Part shown: positions 13,401-25,480 of the stretch, one piece after another
How the letters are laid out: each line of letters opens with the position of its first letter
How positions within the stretch are numbered: the first letter of the stretch is position 1
NCBI GenBank assembly: GCA_963277665.1
Contig: OY728131.1
Span: forward strand, 1,396,268,688 to 1,396,332,687
Length of the DNA: 64,000 nt
Direction of reading: 5' to 3'
Origin: Viscum album
Taxonomy: Eukaryota > Streptophyta > Magnoliopsida > Santalales > Viscaceae
The notes under the pieces: generated by a model
Database searches by the model: none
What the model was told of the DNA's origin: nothing
Seen by the model: the letters and a program-made list of their open reading frames with translations, nothing else
Translations under genes and position numbers: made by a program

Positions 13401-13708
13401 TGGTTTTATATTTGAGAGTGACCCTCGGGTCACACAGAGTTATTTTGGTTCTCAACTTCGGTTTGGGATTCTTCTCTAGTACAAATTTTTGTACCTTTTT
13501 TTGTGTAAATATTTTAAAGTTTGGAAGGTATTTTTTGGTTTGGTCCCTTTTTTATTTATATATTTTTATTTGGTTAAATCATTCTCATTAACTCCATTGA
13601 TTCCCTTGGCACTTTTCACTGGCCCGGGGGGATCAGGAACACCTTTTAGACCTTGTGAATGATCAGCTCAGGTAGATGGTTTAGGTTTGACTCGGGTGGT
13701 TCGTGATA
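10403..13708 (+). repeat. Element B 5' LTR (about 3.3 kb)
   Basis: It begins TGTCACACC, as does the copy at 16,437, and ends just before a primer-site-like sequence at 13,712. Matching blocks with the other copy include the first 70 bases, TTAGGGTTCTCATAATGGG (11,339 against 17,443), TTTTCCCTCT (11,652 against 17,750) and a TTGTTGGGTTTT...GTTGGCTC block (12,130 against 18,232). Inside it lie an ATT-rich tract and a pyrimidine-rich, GC-raised island at about 10,990-11,330. The upstream ORF-like frames in that island have no recognisable product. Confidence 0.75.
10690..10975. repeat. ATT/TTA-rich simple-sequence tract in the B LTR
   Basis: Imperfect runs of ATT and TTA trinucleotides. The equivalent tract of the second LTR lies at 16,730-17,040, directly before the same C-rich island. 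Confidence 0.8.
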
Positions 13709-13711
13709 AAA

Positions 13712-13726
13712 TGGTAACAAATAAGG
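13712..13726 (+). other. Degenerate tRNA-iMet-type primer binding site of element B
   Basis: TGGTAACAAATAAGG aligns with TGGTATCAGAGC plus the following bases of chromovirus leaders. It lies 3 bases after the LTR end and about 500 bases before gag. Confidence 0.45.
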
Positions 13727-14212
13727 TTTTATCTTTAGTGGAACTTGATTTTAGAGTGTCATTCATTACTTGGGGATGTCAAAGTAGAAGGACTAGTATT
13801 TTTTGGTATCTATGTGTTGGAATGAGAATGATGTCAGGAACCCTTTCTCATCCCAATCCTTGGGTTACTAGGGGATGTCTGGGTTATTTGGTGTCTTCTA
13901 GTTTCTATGGATTGATTAGTGTTATGAAATGAAAATGGAATTGGATATGTATAATTCATGATCAATAAAGGATTGGAAATTCATGTGGAGTTAGGGACAT
14001 GGTCCTAAAGAACTCTTTGTGATGGTTGTGTGATTGGAATATGGCCGCCAACCATATGGACAAGTCACCCGTCGACAAATTTTTCTATTTTTTACTATTT
14101 TTATGATTGAAATAGCTTGTTTTGGATTTTGAAAAATTAAATTTAAAATGGTAATGCCTTTTTTTATTGAGTTCCTTATTTCTTTGTTCTTATTGTCATC
14201 CCCCATAAAGAT

Positions 14213-15075
14213 TTGATTGATTCTCAAGGTACATCTTTAGGTGTTACACTATTAATAAAAACTCAGGTTGATCAACTCATAGATAATGTCCTTGGGTTTC
14301 AAATGTTGAACCCTCCTCTCTTTTATGGTCAAGCAGATCCTCTTGAGGTGAAGGAGTGGATGGAGAGGATTGGGAGGTACTTCAATTTCTGGGTCTTGCC
14401 TATGAAATTAAAGGTAAATTTATCCACCTGTATTCTAAAAATTCCATCTTGGACATGGTGGAATTATTTGACTCTAAAAAAATACTTAGAGAGTTATTAA
14501 ATGGGAATTATTAATGTTTTCTGTCCCCACATGATAATTTTATGAGATGAAGAAGGTGATAAGGAGAATGGAGTTGTGTGGATTTCCATTGGGTATTGGA
14601 TTTTTATTATAATTATTTCATCATCTTTTGGATCTAGTTCTATGTAACATAGGGTATATTGAAAACAATCTTGTGAAGGCTAGACATTTTTAGTTGGGAC
14701 TCCACCCTGAACTACAACAAAAGGTGGCAGAACTCAACCTAACCACCTTCTCCGACATGGTGAGACAAGACTTTCATGATGATGCTACGTTAGCAGGAGG
14801 ACTTGAGATGTTGAATCCTCATTTTTTATTTTTTATGTGGTGAATAGAATTCTTTTAATAAGAATGGGATGTTTACTGATATTGGTGGTTCTTTTAGGGG
14901 AATTATGAGGCCTTTAGACCACTAGTCGACTTCATCAGAGTGCAATGTCATGATCTGTCAATAGTGTGGTATGTAGGGTCACAAGAGTAAGTCTTTCCCA
15001 AATTTTCTATGAATCTCCCACACCTGTGGATGCTTGGGTCACTTGTAGTGGTTCTGTCAGGGTGTTTCAAAGAAG
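14213..15075 (+). pseudogene. Element B gag remnant with zinc knuckles
   Basis: The frame open from 14,213 (95 codons) contains LNPPLFYGQADPLEVKEWME, a clear Ty3/gypsy capsid match (P.F.G..DP.E...W), and the following IGRYFNFWVLPMKLKVNL segment. After a stop at about 14,500 the capsid is decayed. Near 14,955-14,995 a CCHC-like knuckle (C..CG...GHKS) is read through two stops, and a second CG.LGH-type one follows near 15,025. Gag would package the RNA. The product is not complete here. Confidence 0.65.
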
Positions 15076-15177
15076 TGTTGTGAATCCAGAACCAACTCTT
15101 TAAAGGTCACACCTTCCCATTCACGTGAGTAGGGTGATGACTGGGATCAGTTTAGGTTTTCCTCTTTATAGTGTTAC

Positions 15178-15468
15178 TTGGATGTAATAATCATATCTTG
15201 TGACTATTTTTGGTGTTTCTTTCGTTTAATTGTAATTATGGTTATTGATGAATCCTTTTTAACTAATATTTCAATGGAAGAGTGTTTTGTTAAATTTTGG
15301 TATGTATGTTTGGTTCAAGGGTTTTTAATTCCAGACTTCGAGGTAGGAGAAGCTTTATTCATTAGAGCTCTAGCTAGAGGTCTCGAAGTGATGCTATCAC
15401 ATAGTCAGGAGAACCCCTGTGGTGTGGAAAGGCTTTTGTCTAAATTCTACTCTCACCATGGGATATAG
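15178..15468 (+). pseudogene. Unrecognised ORF in element B interior
   Basis: Ninety-six codons without a stop, placed after the gag zinc knuckles, where protease or RT would be expected. I recognise no D-S/T-G protease motif and no RT block. The end of the frame (a GEALFIRALARGLEVMLSHS stretch) looks like real decayed coding sequence rather than noise. It could be a remnant of the gag-pol linker. Confidence 0.3.
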
Positions 15469-15469
15469 A

Positions 15470-16436
15470 GACAGTTAAGTCTCTAGTGTAGCGGTTCACT
15501 TTTAATTTGTTCTTTTTTCTAAAAAGAGGAGTAGATATTGCATCTCTGTGTTATGAACTATGTAGATTTAGGATTTTTTTCCTTGGTTATGAGGAGGTAT
15601 GGTTTTCTCGTCTTCTTGAAATTTCGATAGTTATATATCACTAGTTGTCTACCGTTATTAAAGGGGCCTTGTGAGGAATGCTTGTGTGAATCAAGTGTGG
15701 ATTGGGTTGTGTTCTACTAAGGGTGTTAAGTTGTTCGGATGGGTCAGTTGTTGTTCGATGCACATCAGTGGGACCTACCCTCTCCTCCACTTTTGGTGGG
15801 GGTTTTTGGTTACTTCTGGGATGTTTTTGTGTTTGTTTAATTTTTTTAGTTATTATGGTGGGGAGACCCACCACAGGTCTCACAGAATTCATTATTGGCA
15901 TGTTTCTTATGGTCGGGAGTCCATTCGGGCTTCCCTGGGTCAATATCTAAATTTCATTACTGATATCAGTTTGGTGGTGGAAGGTCCTATATGGATCCAC
16001 CTACTTCAACATTTTTTCCTTTGAGTAAATTTTTGGAGGGGAGTGCTTCAGTGATTTTGTTCAAGTAAATATTTAGAGTTTTCCTAAAAAATGTTTGAAA
16101 TTAATTTGTTTTTTAGGGTGGATTGTATGAGTTCTATTTGAGTATGTTTAAGGTATTCATGTTCTACAGCCGGTTTAGGCGTCATGAAAGTTTATGTCTT
16201 TTGGATTGATCAACTGGGGGTGTTTATGCTTTTGGGGGTGGGTAGCACAAAGCAAGGAGTCTGTTCTGGTCTCCCGAGTTCATCTGGTCAGCGTCTCTCT
16301 TGTTGATGGTGTTTTTTATACCTCTTCCATTATTGTTATTTTGGAATCTCCTTGATATATAATGAAGTATTAGATTTTTTTAGGTTATCCCTTGTTACAG
16401 CTTTTTGGGAGCGGAAAGCATAATGTTGGGGAGATT
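15470..16436 (+). other. 3' interior of element B, no recognised domain
   Basis: The frames open at 15,671-16,024 and 15,702-15,950 overlap each other and match nothing I know. The last 30 bases before the LTR are purine-richer (GGGAGCGGAAAGCA, then GTTGGGGAGA) and could be the polypurine tract that primes plus-strand synthesis. Confidence 0.4.
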
Positions 16437-18540
16437 TGTCACACCGGAGTTTTAATTTTTCCCCAGTTTCTGCTTAGGTTAGAGTTCAGGTGAGTCCCTA
16501 TTTAAATTTTTTATATTTTATTAAACAAGTGCATGTTATTGATTTGGTGGAATCTAGAACATGGGTAGAACGCAGTCTAGAAACTGTGCAGCTTCGGCTA
16601 GGTAACATTGCAGCCTGCCTATCTTAGAAAAATAAAATAATAATTAAACAAATAATAAAATGAATGTTATGAAAATAAAATAAAATTAAATGAGAAAAAT
16701 AAATTAAAATAAAATGAAGAAAATGTTTTAACAGTAATAATATTATTTTTATTGTTACAGATGACAAAAATATTTTTATTAAAATATGTTTTTGTTATTA
16801 TCCTTATTAAAATTAATATTATTAAAAAAGAAATTAATGTTATTTTTAATTTTAACATTATTTTATTATAATTATTGTTAAGTATTTTATTATGACTTGT
16901 ATAATTTTTTTCATTATTAACATATTATTTTTATTTTTATTTTTATTATTGTTATAAATATTATTATTATCATGTTAACTATTATTATTATTATTATTAT
17001 CTTGATTATTATTATTTTTATTAGGTTTTTATTATTTTTAGTGCAACTTTTCCCCTTTCACTCCCCTCCCCATCCTCTTGTGAAATAAACTCCCTCCCCC
17101 TCTCGCGTTCGGCACATGTGACCCCCACCCGGATACCCCCGTCGCTCATCTTCTCCGATCGGTGATATCCTATATCTACTGGCTTCCCTCCTTTATCGGC
17201 ACACCCACTCCCCTATTGTTCTGCGCACAACGCCTCTGACCCATGACCTCCCTTATCTATGGCTGACATGTGACCTCCCTCCTCTTTGACCGAACTGCGA
17301 CCTTCATCCATTCCCCCCTCTGGCAGGCCCATGACCTCTATCATTCCTCCTCTATAGTGCACCACCTCCTCCAATGCGCCACCCTCCTCCAGCAGTGGTG
17401 GCTCTCCCATAGAATGAGTTTTCTTCTCCCTTCTCCCAATTTAGGGTTCTCATGATGGGATTTTTATTTTAAACAAACCCTAGTTGTTGTGATTTATTTT
17501 ATGGGGTTCAATCCTAAAATTCTAGGTCATATTTTGTTGCATTTTTATGGTTTTAGCTTCTCGAAGGTACGGTTGAGGTGCTATTGTGGTTTATGACTAG
17601 TTTCATGATGTTTATCTCTATTTGAGGTAGGTATATTTATGAATTGACCTTTAAATTTGAACAATTTTTTGTTTCAAGATTTTTACACCTAGTTTCGAAG
17701 ACAATTAGCGATGTATAGTTTGTAGAATATTTTTTTGACCTAAAATGAATTGTTTTCCCTCTATTATTATGATACAATAAATAGTTTAGCTGTGTTTTTC
17801 CATATAAAAATATGATTAAATTTCTTATTCGATATTATAATTGTGCTTTGGATTTGATGTAATGGTTGGGTTTCCATGAATGGGTTTTCAAGTAGGATTT
17901 TAGTTTTCAAAGTGTCATTTTTATGTAAAGTTGGGTGGTTTCCCTAAGTACTACCTTGTTGTGTTATTTTATATTGTTTTATAAATCATGAAATCATTTT
18001 AAAAAATTCTGTATGGGCCTCAAGTAACGTTTTAACATGGAATATATGGGAGGTTAACGTCTATGGAGGGTTTTGGTTGTATTTTGATTTAAAATCATTG
18101 AGGTGATTGTTGAAATAATTTTATAAATAGTTTTAATGGGTTATTAAATTATAATAATTATGTAAAACAAGTTTAGAGAAAATTTTTGGGTGTGTATAAA
18201 TTTGAAATGTATTTTGAACACGTGATGTGTTTTTGTTGGGTTTTCAAGACCATATATTTGTCAAATAGCCCAGTTGGCTCTTGCATGTTGTTCATGAATT
18301 TTTTAATCCTGTTTTGATTTTAAAAATGTATTTTTCATGACTCAAGTGATTGTTTGTGTTTACAATAAAGGTTTTTAACACCAAGTGATTGGTGGAATTC
18401 CTATTTGGAACTTTTAAAAATGTTTTATGATTTAAATAGTGGTTTTTATTGATTTAATGAGTTTAGAATTGTGTGTTTGGTTCATAAAAATGGTAGTGTC
18501 TGGATATTTTCATGAAAATGGTTATTTTGTGACTAAAGGG
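16437..18540 (+). repeat. Element B 3' LTR, truncated
   Basis: It begins TGTCACACC and runs collinear with the 5' LTR for about 2.1 kb, including the ATT tract (16,730-17,040), the C-rich island (17,050-17,430) and the TTAGGGTTCTCATGATGGG block. Similarity is lost at about 18,540, shortly after a shared TGGATATTTTCRTGAAAATG block (12,397 against 18,500). The last 1.2 kb of the LTR is missing. Ty1/copia sequence follows directly. Confidence 0.75.
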
Positions 18541-18589
18541 TTTAAATATTGATAGGGAATTGACTATGATGAATCCTTATTTCTATTTT

Positions 18590-19900
18590 TCATGTTAAAA
18601 TCAATCATAATTATATTTTATATAGTAGCTTACAATAACTATGAGATTTGGAAGATGGATGGAAAAAATAAATTCCTTAATATAATCCTTTAGAAAGATA
18701 TCTATATGAATCAACCTAAATGGTTTGTGAAAATAGGTGATGAAAAAAGGATTTTCAAGTTACAGAGATCCATTTATGGATTGAAGTAATAATCTTGGTC
18801 CTAGAACAATTGATTTGATGAGTCCATAAAATAATTTAATTTCATTAAAAACGAATATGAGTTATGTGTTTACAAATGGTTTATTAGGAATGTGGTCATT
18901 GTCCAAGTAGTATATGTTGAAGAAATATTACTTATTGTAAATGACATATTGGTCTTACAATATGTTAAGGACTGGTTGAACAAGTACTTATCTATGAAAT
19001 ATTTAGGCGAAGAAGCCTACATTCTGGGGATCTAGATCATTCATGATAGATCCAAGAGGCTTCTTGGACTATGTAAAAAAACATATATTGACCAGATACT
19101 AAAGAGATTTATTATCAAAAAATAAAAGTGTGGATTAGTTCCATTGTCACATGGCATACGCCATTCTAATAAAATGTGTCCCTAGGCAAATAAAAGAGAA
19201 AGATAGAATGAGTAAGATCACATACGCTTCACTGATAGGATCTATCATGTTTTCCATGTTATGTACTAGACATGATGTTTTCTATGCACTGTAATGGTAG
19301 GAATATGTCAAGAAGTTCCATGAGAAAAGTATTGGACTACTGTTAAGACTATACTTAAGTATCTGAGAAGAAATAAGGATATATTCCTGGTGTATAGAAG
19401 AGGCAAGGAGCTTATCATCAAAGGATATTCTACTACTTGTTTTTAGACATATTAGAATGATCTAAATTCACAATCAAGATGTGTTTTCTATCTCAATGGA
19501 GAATATGTGATCTAGAAGAGTTCAAATCTGCTAGTTTTTGCTGATTCTATAGTGGATTCAGAGTATATAGAATCTTATCATTCATCCAAGGAAACCCTCT
19601 GTATTTATAAATTTTCCAGGATCATAATGTGGTACCTAGAAGTAAATACCCTATAATATTGAATTGTAATAATATTATAGTGGTGGATATTTTAAAATAT
19701 CCAAGGTCACATCAATGAATAAATATCATGCTCCGGAATTATCCCCTCTTGTGGAATATCAATCAAACGCGTTAACTTCCATTGTGTAGAGTATCCATGG
19801 AATAGAACGTGGATGTCCCCTTGGATAAAGTCCAATATCAGCAGAAGCATTAGCATAATGTGAGATCAAGCAGACTGAACGATGTTAGTATTTTTCTCTA
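18590..19900 (+). pseudogene. Ty1/copia reverse transcriptase and RNase H remnant
   Basis: Read across stops, the + strand shows the canonical plant copia RT blocks in order: YEIWKMDGKNKFLN (family Y.IWQMDVKTAFLNG), a YMNQP segment, KLQRSIYGLK, a FIKNEYELCVYK segment, VVYVEEILLIVND (where the family has YVDDILLIGND, so the first catalytic Asp of the pair reads as Glu), YLGEEAYILGI, then MSKITYASLIGSIMF and MLCTRHDVFYA. RNase H follows from about 19,330 and ends in a decayed SRSHQ-type C-terminus. The 5' half (gag, protease, integrase) is absent. Confidence 0.85.
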
Positions 19901-19902
19901 GT

Positions 19903-19913
19903 GAAAGTGGGAG
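19903..19913 (+). other. Polypurine tract of the copia element
   Basis: GAAAGTGGGAG lies immediately upstream of the LTR start, the standard position for the plus-strand primer in plant Ty1/copia elements. Confidence 0.75.
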
Positions 19914-19915
19914 TC

Positions 19916-21450
19916 TGTTGGATTTGGTTCCTTAGAACCAAATTTATTGTACTTTATGATAAACTTGTATTCCTATTATGAATATTAATAAACTCCTCAC
20001 CACATCATGAATTTTCTTCTTCATGACATTGTATGTGATAATGTACTAAGAGTAGTTCTCTCACTAAAAGGTCATAGTAGATCCCTACTGTGATGAGAAA
20101 TTGGACGTTCCATGAGAATATTATGGAATATATGTTATATAGTCAGATGATATCATTTGAAGTGACAAAAATGATATAGGATATCTATGGTGGATACTCA
20201 TCAAACATTGATGTACCTTCTCATGGTGTATGCACTTGAAAATTTTCAGGAGGATATTATGAGAACAAGACCCACTAGTAGAAAATACAAATATATAAAC
20301 TTCATTGTATGTTCCTATCTGCGGACGTGTGCATTGGTCCTTAGACATTAAGATTATTATTAATGGGTACTATGACACACACAATTATATGTATTGATGA
20401 AAATCATGATGAAATATGTTCACGATGAGGTAGGATATATTTGGTATATCATGATTAATAATAAATTAATGAATAATGAGAGAAAGGATTTGACTGTTCT
20501 GTTCCTTAATAGAAGTTTATACCTCATTCCCTTTGATTTAAGTGGTACACCATAAATATATCTATAACAATGGTATTATATAGGAAAGGTAAAATTCTCA
20601 GAATTCAAATAATGAGAAATCAAGAACATGGGTTGATGGCACATCCATGCAACCATCTTGATTGGAAATATCCAGACAAAGGGATTATGTTACATGGTAA
20701 GCATTCATTTTAGGTGACATTTCATTACAGAATTAACTTATTTCTCTATGGGTGTCTTCTTGTGTTTCTAGATGTTACCATGGACTTTAGGCTTCTCCAC
20801 CTAATTCCACGGAGAAAGAGTTCTAGATGGTCACACACTAAGGGTATCATGTATCTCAGTTAAATAATATATTATTCATTATTTTAAAAGATGAATAAAT
20901 ATTATTCCCGGTTGTGGTTTAATAATTATCCATGGATTCATGATCACATTTATTTTGACACTACTTATTTAAGAGAATATTATGTGGGAGGAATAATTAA
21001 TAAATATTTATTTTCTATTATTATTTATCATGGGGGTTTAGCGATGATTAATAAAATAATTAAGACACATGTGAAAAATATTTATTATTACCCTAGTGAA
21101 TTAAATTTCCAATTATATTATTCTCTTATTATCTAAGCGCTAGACAAAAGATTATTATTTTTGTGTACAATTAATTGGAGAAAAGATCTCAAGCCTATAG
21201 AGTTTATCCCTCTCCATGAAATCTCTCAATAACAAGACAGGTCATCCTCCACCAAATAAAAGAGAACACTTTGGAAGTGGTTCTCAAGGCGATTGAAGGC
21301 AGACATCACAAGCCCAAGGATATTCTTTATTAGCACCAAGAGAATCCTTCGGAGATGTCTGTAGATACATGGAACTTGTTTTTATCACCGCTAGATGATA
21401 TCTACCCTTGATCTCTACAATGAAACAATGGTACACCTATATATCTATGT
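19916..21450 (+). repeat. Ty1/copia 3' LTR
   Basis: It starts TGTTGGATTTGGTTCCTTAG right after the polypurine tract, a typical start for this group. No second copy lies in the window, so the 3' end (about 21,450) is only estimated from where RNase H of another element soon begins. There is no coding sequence inside; small frames at 20,121-20,348 and 20,891-21,136 look like noise. Confidence 0.6.
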
Positions 21451-21559
21451 CTGAACATATCAATGAATAAATAATCACCTTAAAAATAATTTTTTAATTT
21501 AGTTAAATTATCTATAAACAAAATATATTGACCCTTTCTCTTGGTTCCCAATTTCTATT

Positions 21560-22060
21560 CCATTGTCTAAATCCTCGATTCTATTCTGTGGATAATGTTA
21601 TTCATCATCATATAGATCCAGGATTGTTCATTGAATATGGAAAAAATAAAATTTTGGAGCCAACCCTCTCACACATCCATTATGCCCAGAACCTATAGAG
21701 TATGGAATATATTTTGATGTATCAACACTCAGGATTTGAGAAATTCAAGTCCATGATGGTAATGTGGTTTCTTATGGGTCTACAAAGTTAATAACACATA
21801 AAAGAATATTTCCAAGACCTTCCCTATATTTTCAAATTGTGGTTCTTTCCATGAGGTGTTATTGGAATAAACTAAAAAACTGTTTGAAATATATTTAATC
21901 ACAAAGTGAAATGAAACATTGATAGTTGAGATGGTTTGAGTACCTGCAGTCCTTCAACATGGACTTAATGTATACCATCAAGAAGGATAACATTTTTTCT
22001 AATGTACTATATTGTAAAGATCAAGCATTGGTAGTACATGATTCATGAATCTAGTGGAAT
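21560..22060 (+). pseudogene. Ty3/gypsy RNase H scrap
   Basis: A frame near 21,755-21,850 reads NVVSYGSTKLITHKRIFPRP, matching the RNase H block VVAYASR.L..HE..YP. Near 21,930-22,010 it reads FEYLQSFNMDLMY followed by IKKDNIFSNVL, matching the W.EYLQ.F...Y..GK.NVVADALS end of the domain. RT and integrase are not recognised. It is a different fragment from element A, by sequence. Confidence 0.55.
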
Positions 22061-22940
22061 ATGGTTTCCCATATTAAAGAGATATGACTTTATGTTCAAA
22101 AGTATCATTTTAAAGTGAAACTTATATATTTATCTATCAATAATTCACTCCTCAGTAGTATTATGAGATTAAAATATATGATAAATAATATTTATTCATG
22201 AGAAACAGGATAAACCTTTTATAGATTTATATTTTACAGAAGGTTGGTTATTTTTTATTCATGTATCCTTTGTAAAGTACCTCTCATGGGATTTATGTCC
22301 TTGTGAAAATTCAAAAGTGGCTATTTTAAAATTAGTCAAGTGTTTTTAAATGTTTCAAAAAAAATTCTATGTGTTCAAAAACCCTTTTTGTTTTTAAATA
22401 TCTTTAAAATGATTTAAAAACATGGCATGGACATAGGTTGCATGACAAGTGTTTTTCAACTCACCTAATTGGTTTTCAAAAAGGAATGTGAATGTATTGA
22501 AAGTATATGTCATTATGGTTTCATTTTAACAAGGGTGTGTGAAGTTTCAAATGAAAATTTGTAAAATATAGAGGGTTGTAGTTCATTTTAAATGACTAAG
22601 ATGGTTGGGTCATGAAGTTTCCTTGTGTGCTTTAAAATTTAATAAGGGTTTTGAGAAAGAGTGTTCGAAAATGATTGGATTATTTAAAAATGGGAAAGTT
22701 ATTTTAAAGAGGAATTTGTGTAAATGGTTGGTTTTTTAATGGGATATCAACTGTGATTTGATAAATAGTTTACAAATGATACTTAAGATATATAACTTAT
22801 TTAGCCTTGTATAATTTTTATATAAATGTTCTACGTATTTATTTTGTAAAATATTAATATCATCAAATCAAATAGGATGTATATGAATTAATAATGGATG
22901 GATTCCAAATGTTTGACAAAAAATCATAAATGTGGAGTGA
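22061..22940. other. Unassigned AT-rich stretch
   Basis: No domain recognised. The sequence from 22,300 has T-rich runs and TTTTCAAAA-type words like those of the gypsy LTRs nearby, so it may be LTR debris of the RNase H scrap, but I found no paired copy. Confidence 0.4.
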
Positions 22941-22984
22941 AATTGTTAGTCATGTTTGCAAAAAATCATGCATATGACCCTTCT

Positions 22985-24600
22985 CAAATCCTTTTTTTGT
23001 GTCTTTACATTGTTGTTATTCAATACAGCATAGCCTAGAGGAGTTGTAAGAACACATGACCTATCACAGAATAGATCAATGTTATAAATATTGGAATGAA
23101 CACGTGTAAAATAAAATGTAGTTAGTGTGTGGTATATCAATATCTTTTATAAATCATATGATATAATTAAAAGTGTTTAAAATGAAGATGACTATATCAT
23201 GGGCGTGATTATAGATGTGAGTGATGATGAAGATTAAATTTTGGAAATTAAAAGGATAGTTGAAGATGAACTTCATGATTTCCCAATATTATTTGAGTAG
23301 TTAAAGAGTTGTGCGAAGATTCTATTGTATGTTTGTTGCACTAAATATATATCTCATCCATAATAAACTGGTAAAATTTGAAAGTAGTCAATGGATGGAG
23401 TGATACAAGTTTTATAGAATTTCATTCTTTATTTAATGAAATGCTCCCAAAAGATAATTATCTTACGAGCCAATCATATGACACCAAGTGAATGCTACGA
23501 TCGATGGGTATGATCTATGAAAGAATACACACCTTCCCAAATGATTGTATACTATTTCTCATGGACCAAAAATCACTTAGAGACTGCCCAATGTATGGTG
23601 TTTCTTGATACAAGAAAGATAAATCTTGTCCTACGCAAATTTTATGTTACTTTACAATATTTCCATGTTTTAAGTGCATATATGGAAATTAGGACACTAG
23701 AAGGGAAATTTAAGTGGGGTAGAGATAGAAGAAATTAAAATGGGAAACAGTGTAACCCGGAAGACTCTCCTCAGTGGAAAATAATTGATCATGAGTATCC
23801 TGACTTTAGAAATGAGGAGAGAAACCTTCATCCTACAATATCTAAAGATAGAGTGAACCGTTTTTCTTTTCAAAGAATAACTCACAATATATGGTAGGTT
23901 ATGTTGGTAAATTATAACATTCCATTGTGGTTATGAATGAAATATAAACAAATCATGATATATATTCTTATATCAAGTCCAAAACAACTGGCTAATGATA
24001 TCGATATTTATGTTGATCTATAGATCAAGTATTTGAAATTATTTTGGGATTAAGGTGGTATGTTTTATGATTCTTATAGAAATAAAAATTTTAGCATGAT
24101 AACCATGTTGTATGGGATGATAAATGACTTTCCTGCTTATGTAAATTTGTTAGGATATAGAATTAAAGGATCTCATGGGTCTCCCATATACAAACAATGT
24201 ACACATTACAATAGGTAGAAACATTCATCAAAAAACGTGTTTCTAGGAAATCACAGATTTCTACCCCAATGAAATAAGTACCGGTCATGGAAAACATCAT
24301 TCAATATAATTTTATAACAAAGTACAACACTGTCTCCATTAATAAGTGATCAACTATTTTAGAAACTAAAATATGTGGACACTACATTTTTTAAACCATT
24401 TTGAAAAACAATATGAAAACCAGTTGGAAAAAGATATTAATTTTTTTTGAATTATCATAGTAGAATTGTTTGTACGTCAAAAGATTATTTGATGTTATGA
24501 ATGTTAAAAAAATTATTTGATAGTGCCATTGTCACGTTTCTAAATGCACCCATAAAAAAGGATGGATTTGTGGCTAGATTTTACATGGTTGACATGGGAA
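22985..24600 (+). pseudogene. TNP2-type CACTA transposase remnant
   Basis: A transposase-associated domain is visible at about 22,985-23,110 (C.YS....LEEL.EH...I.Q.YKYW..H pattern), shared with the inverted copy at 37,983-38,186. TNP2 follows: a cysteine/lysine block near 23,310, a NGWSDTSF-like read near 23,388, RIHTFPNDCILF near 23,520 (family KIHACPNDC.LF), a Y.PDF..EERN-like segment near 23,795, and DIDVYL/LWTINDFPAYA-like reads at 24,000-24,150. The family ends with LDVMHVEKNV; here FDVMNVKKII is read near 24,490. The enzyme would bind element ends and cut and paste the DNA in the nucleus. It has many stops and indels. Confidence 0.8.
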
Positions 24601-24639
24601 TTGAATAAGATTTACTTTTAGTGAAGGGTGAAAAAATGA

Positions 24640-25420
24640 ACTTTTCTTCCTCCAGCTGGTTACACACTTTTAAGGATGGAGAGATATCAGTTTTACAACA
24701 TCTTGAGGGACATGAAGGTTCTATATGCATATTCCTCGAATATCAAGAACATCGTTCTAATTACCGATTTAATGTTAAATGGTATAAAATAACATGACTT
24801 CCATGTTTTGATGCATGATATAATCCTTAAAGCTTTCCATTTCAATTTTCCTAAGAATTTCAATCATACATTAAACAAAAAAATTATTCATCAAAGGTTG
24901 ATGTAGAAAAGTTAAGACTCGCGAGATTACCAAGTACGAAAAGAGAAATTATATTCATATTATATTAATTGTAAATGTTCTTCCCGCCAACATTTTTTGA
25001 TATAGTGATTCATTTGATGGTTCAATTGGAGATATTGATTCAACCATGTGGTCCTATACACTATATATGGATGTACCCTATTGAACATTATATGAATATT
25101 TTGAAAGGGTATGTGAAGAATCGATGTTGGTCAGAGGATTGTATTGCATAGTGATATATTATTGAGTAATATATTGAATTCTTATCTGAATACCTATTCG
25201 GTGTGGAATGAATTGGTCTGCCGAAATCTCATCACACTGGTCGGCTTGTGTGTGAAGGAATATCTGGATTACAGGTTGTCATAATCAATATTACAGATCA
25301 AGAGCTTTCCCACCTTTACGTTTTTCATAATATTTTATGGTTGACCTGTATGTAGAAACCCAAAAATAAATTCTTAAGCATTTGTATCTATCAAGGGATA
25401 TAATATGGGTATCAAATACA
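24640..25420 (+). pseudogene. DUF4218 region of the CACTA transposase ORF
   Basis: Reads on the + strand include SNIKNIVLITDLMLNGIK (24,738-24,790) and HDFHVLMHD (24,797-24,820), both near-exact family signatures. A MVQLEILIQPCGPIHYIWMY-type block follows at 25,015-25,075 with YMNILKGYVKNRCWSEDCIA after it. It ends with GLPKSHHTGRLV near 25,217-25,255. This domain follows TNP2 in plant CACTA transposases; its biochemical role is not known to me. Stops break the frame, for example after DCIA at about 25,150. Confidence 0.8.
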
Positions 25421-25480
25421 CAAAATAAATAGTTTATAGGATGGTTTTGGTACCATATTTTAAAGGAGTAAGTTGAAAAT

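Larger units (their letters stand above)
10403..18540 (+). mobile_element. Element B: gag-bearing LTR retrotransposon lacking visible pol
   Basis: Two collinear copies of one LTR (starts at 10,403 and 16,437, offset about 6.03-6.10 kb along their length) enclose a 2.7-kb interior. The interior has a primer-site-like start, a gag block and zinc knuckles but no recognisable RT, RNase H or integrase. The element therefore looks non-autonomous (a gag-only or internally deleted derivative). It sits at the break in element A. Its 3' LTR is cut at about 18,540 by copia DNA. The two LTRs differ heavily, so the insertion is old. Confidence 0.7.

Noticed and set aside
15671..16024. Coding gene on + strand in element B interior
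   Set aside because: Two frames overlap with no recognisable domain, and a - strand frame covers the same bases.
6519..16436. A tandem LTR-interior-LTR-interior-LTR array sharing the 10,403 LTR, as made by unequal recombination
   Set aside because: The LTR end before 6,518 resembles the B LTR only in its last 100 bases. Upstream of that the two differ, so A and B are separate elements, not one family in tandem.
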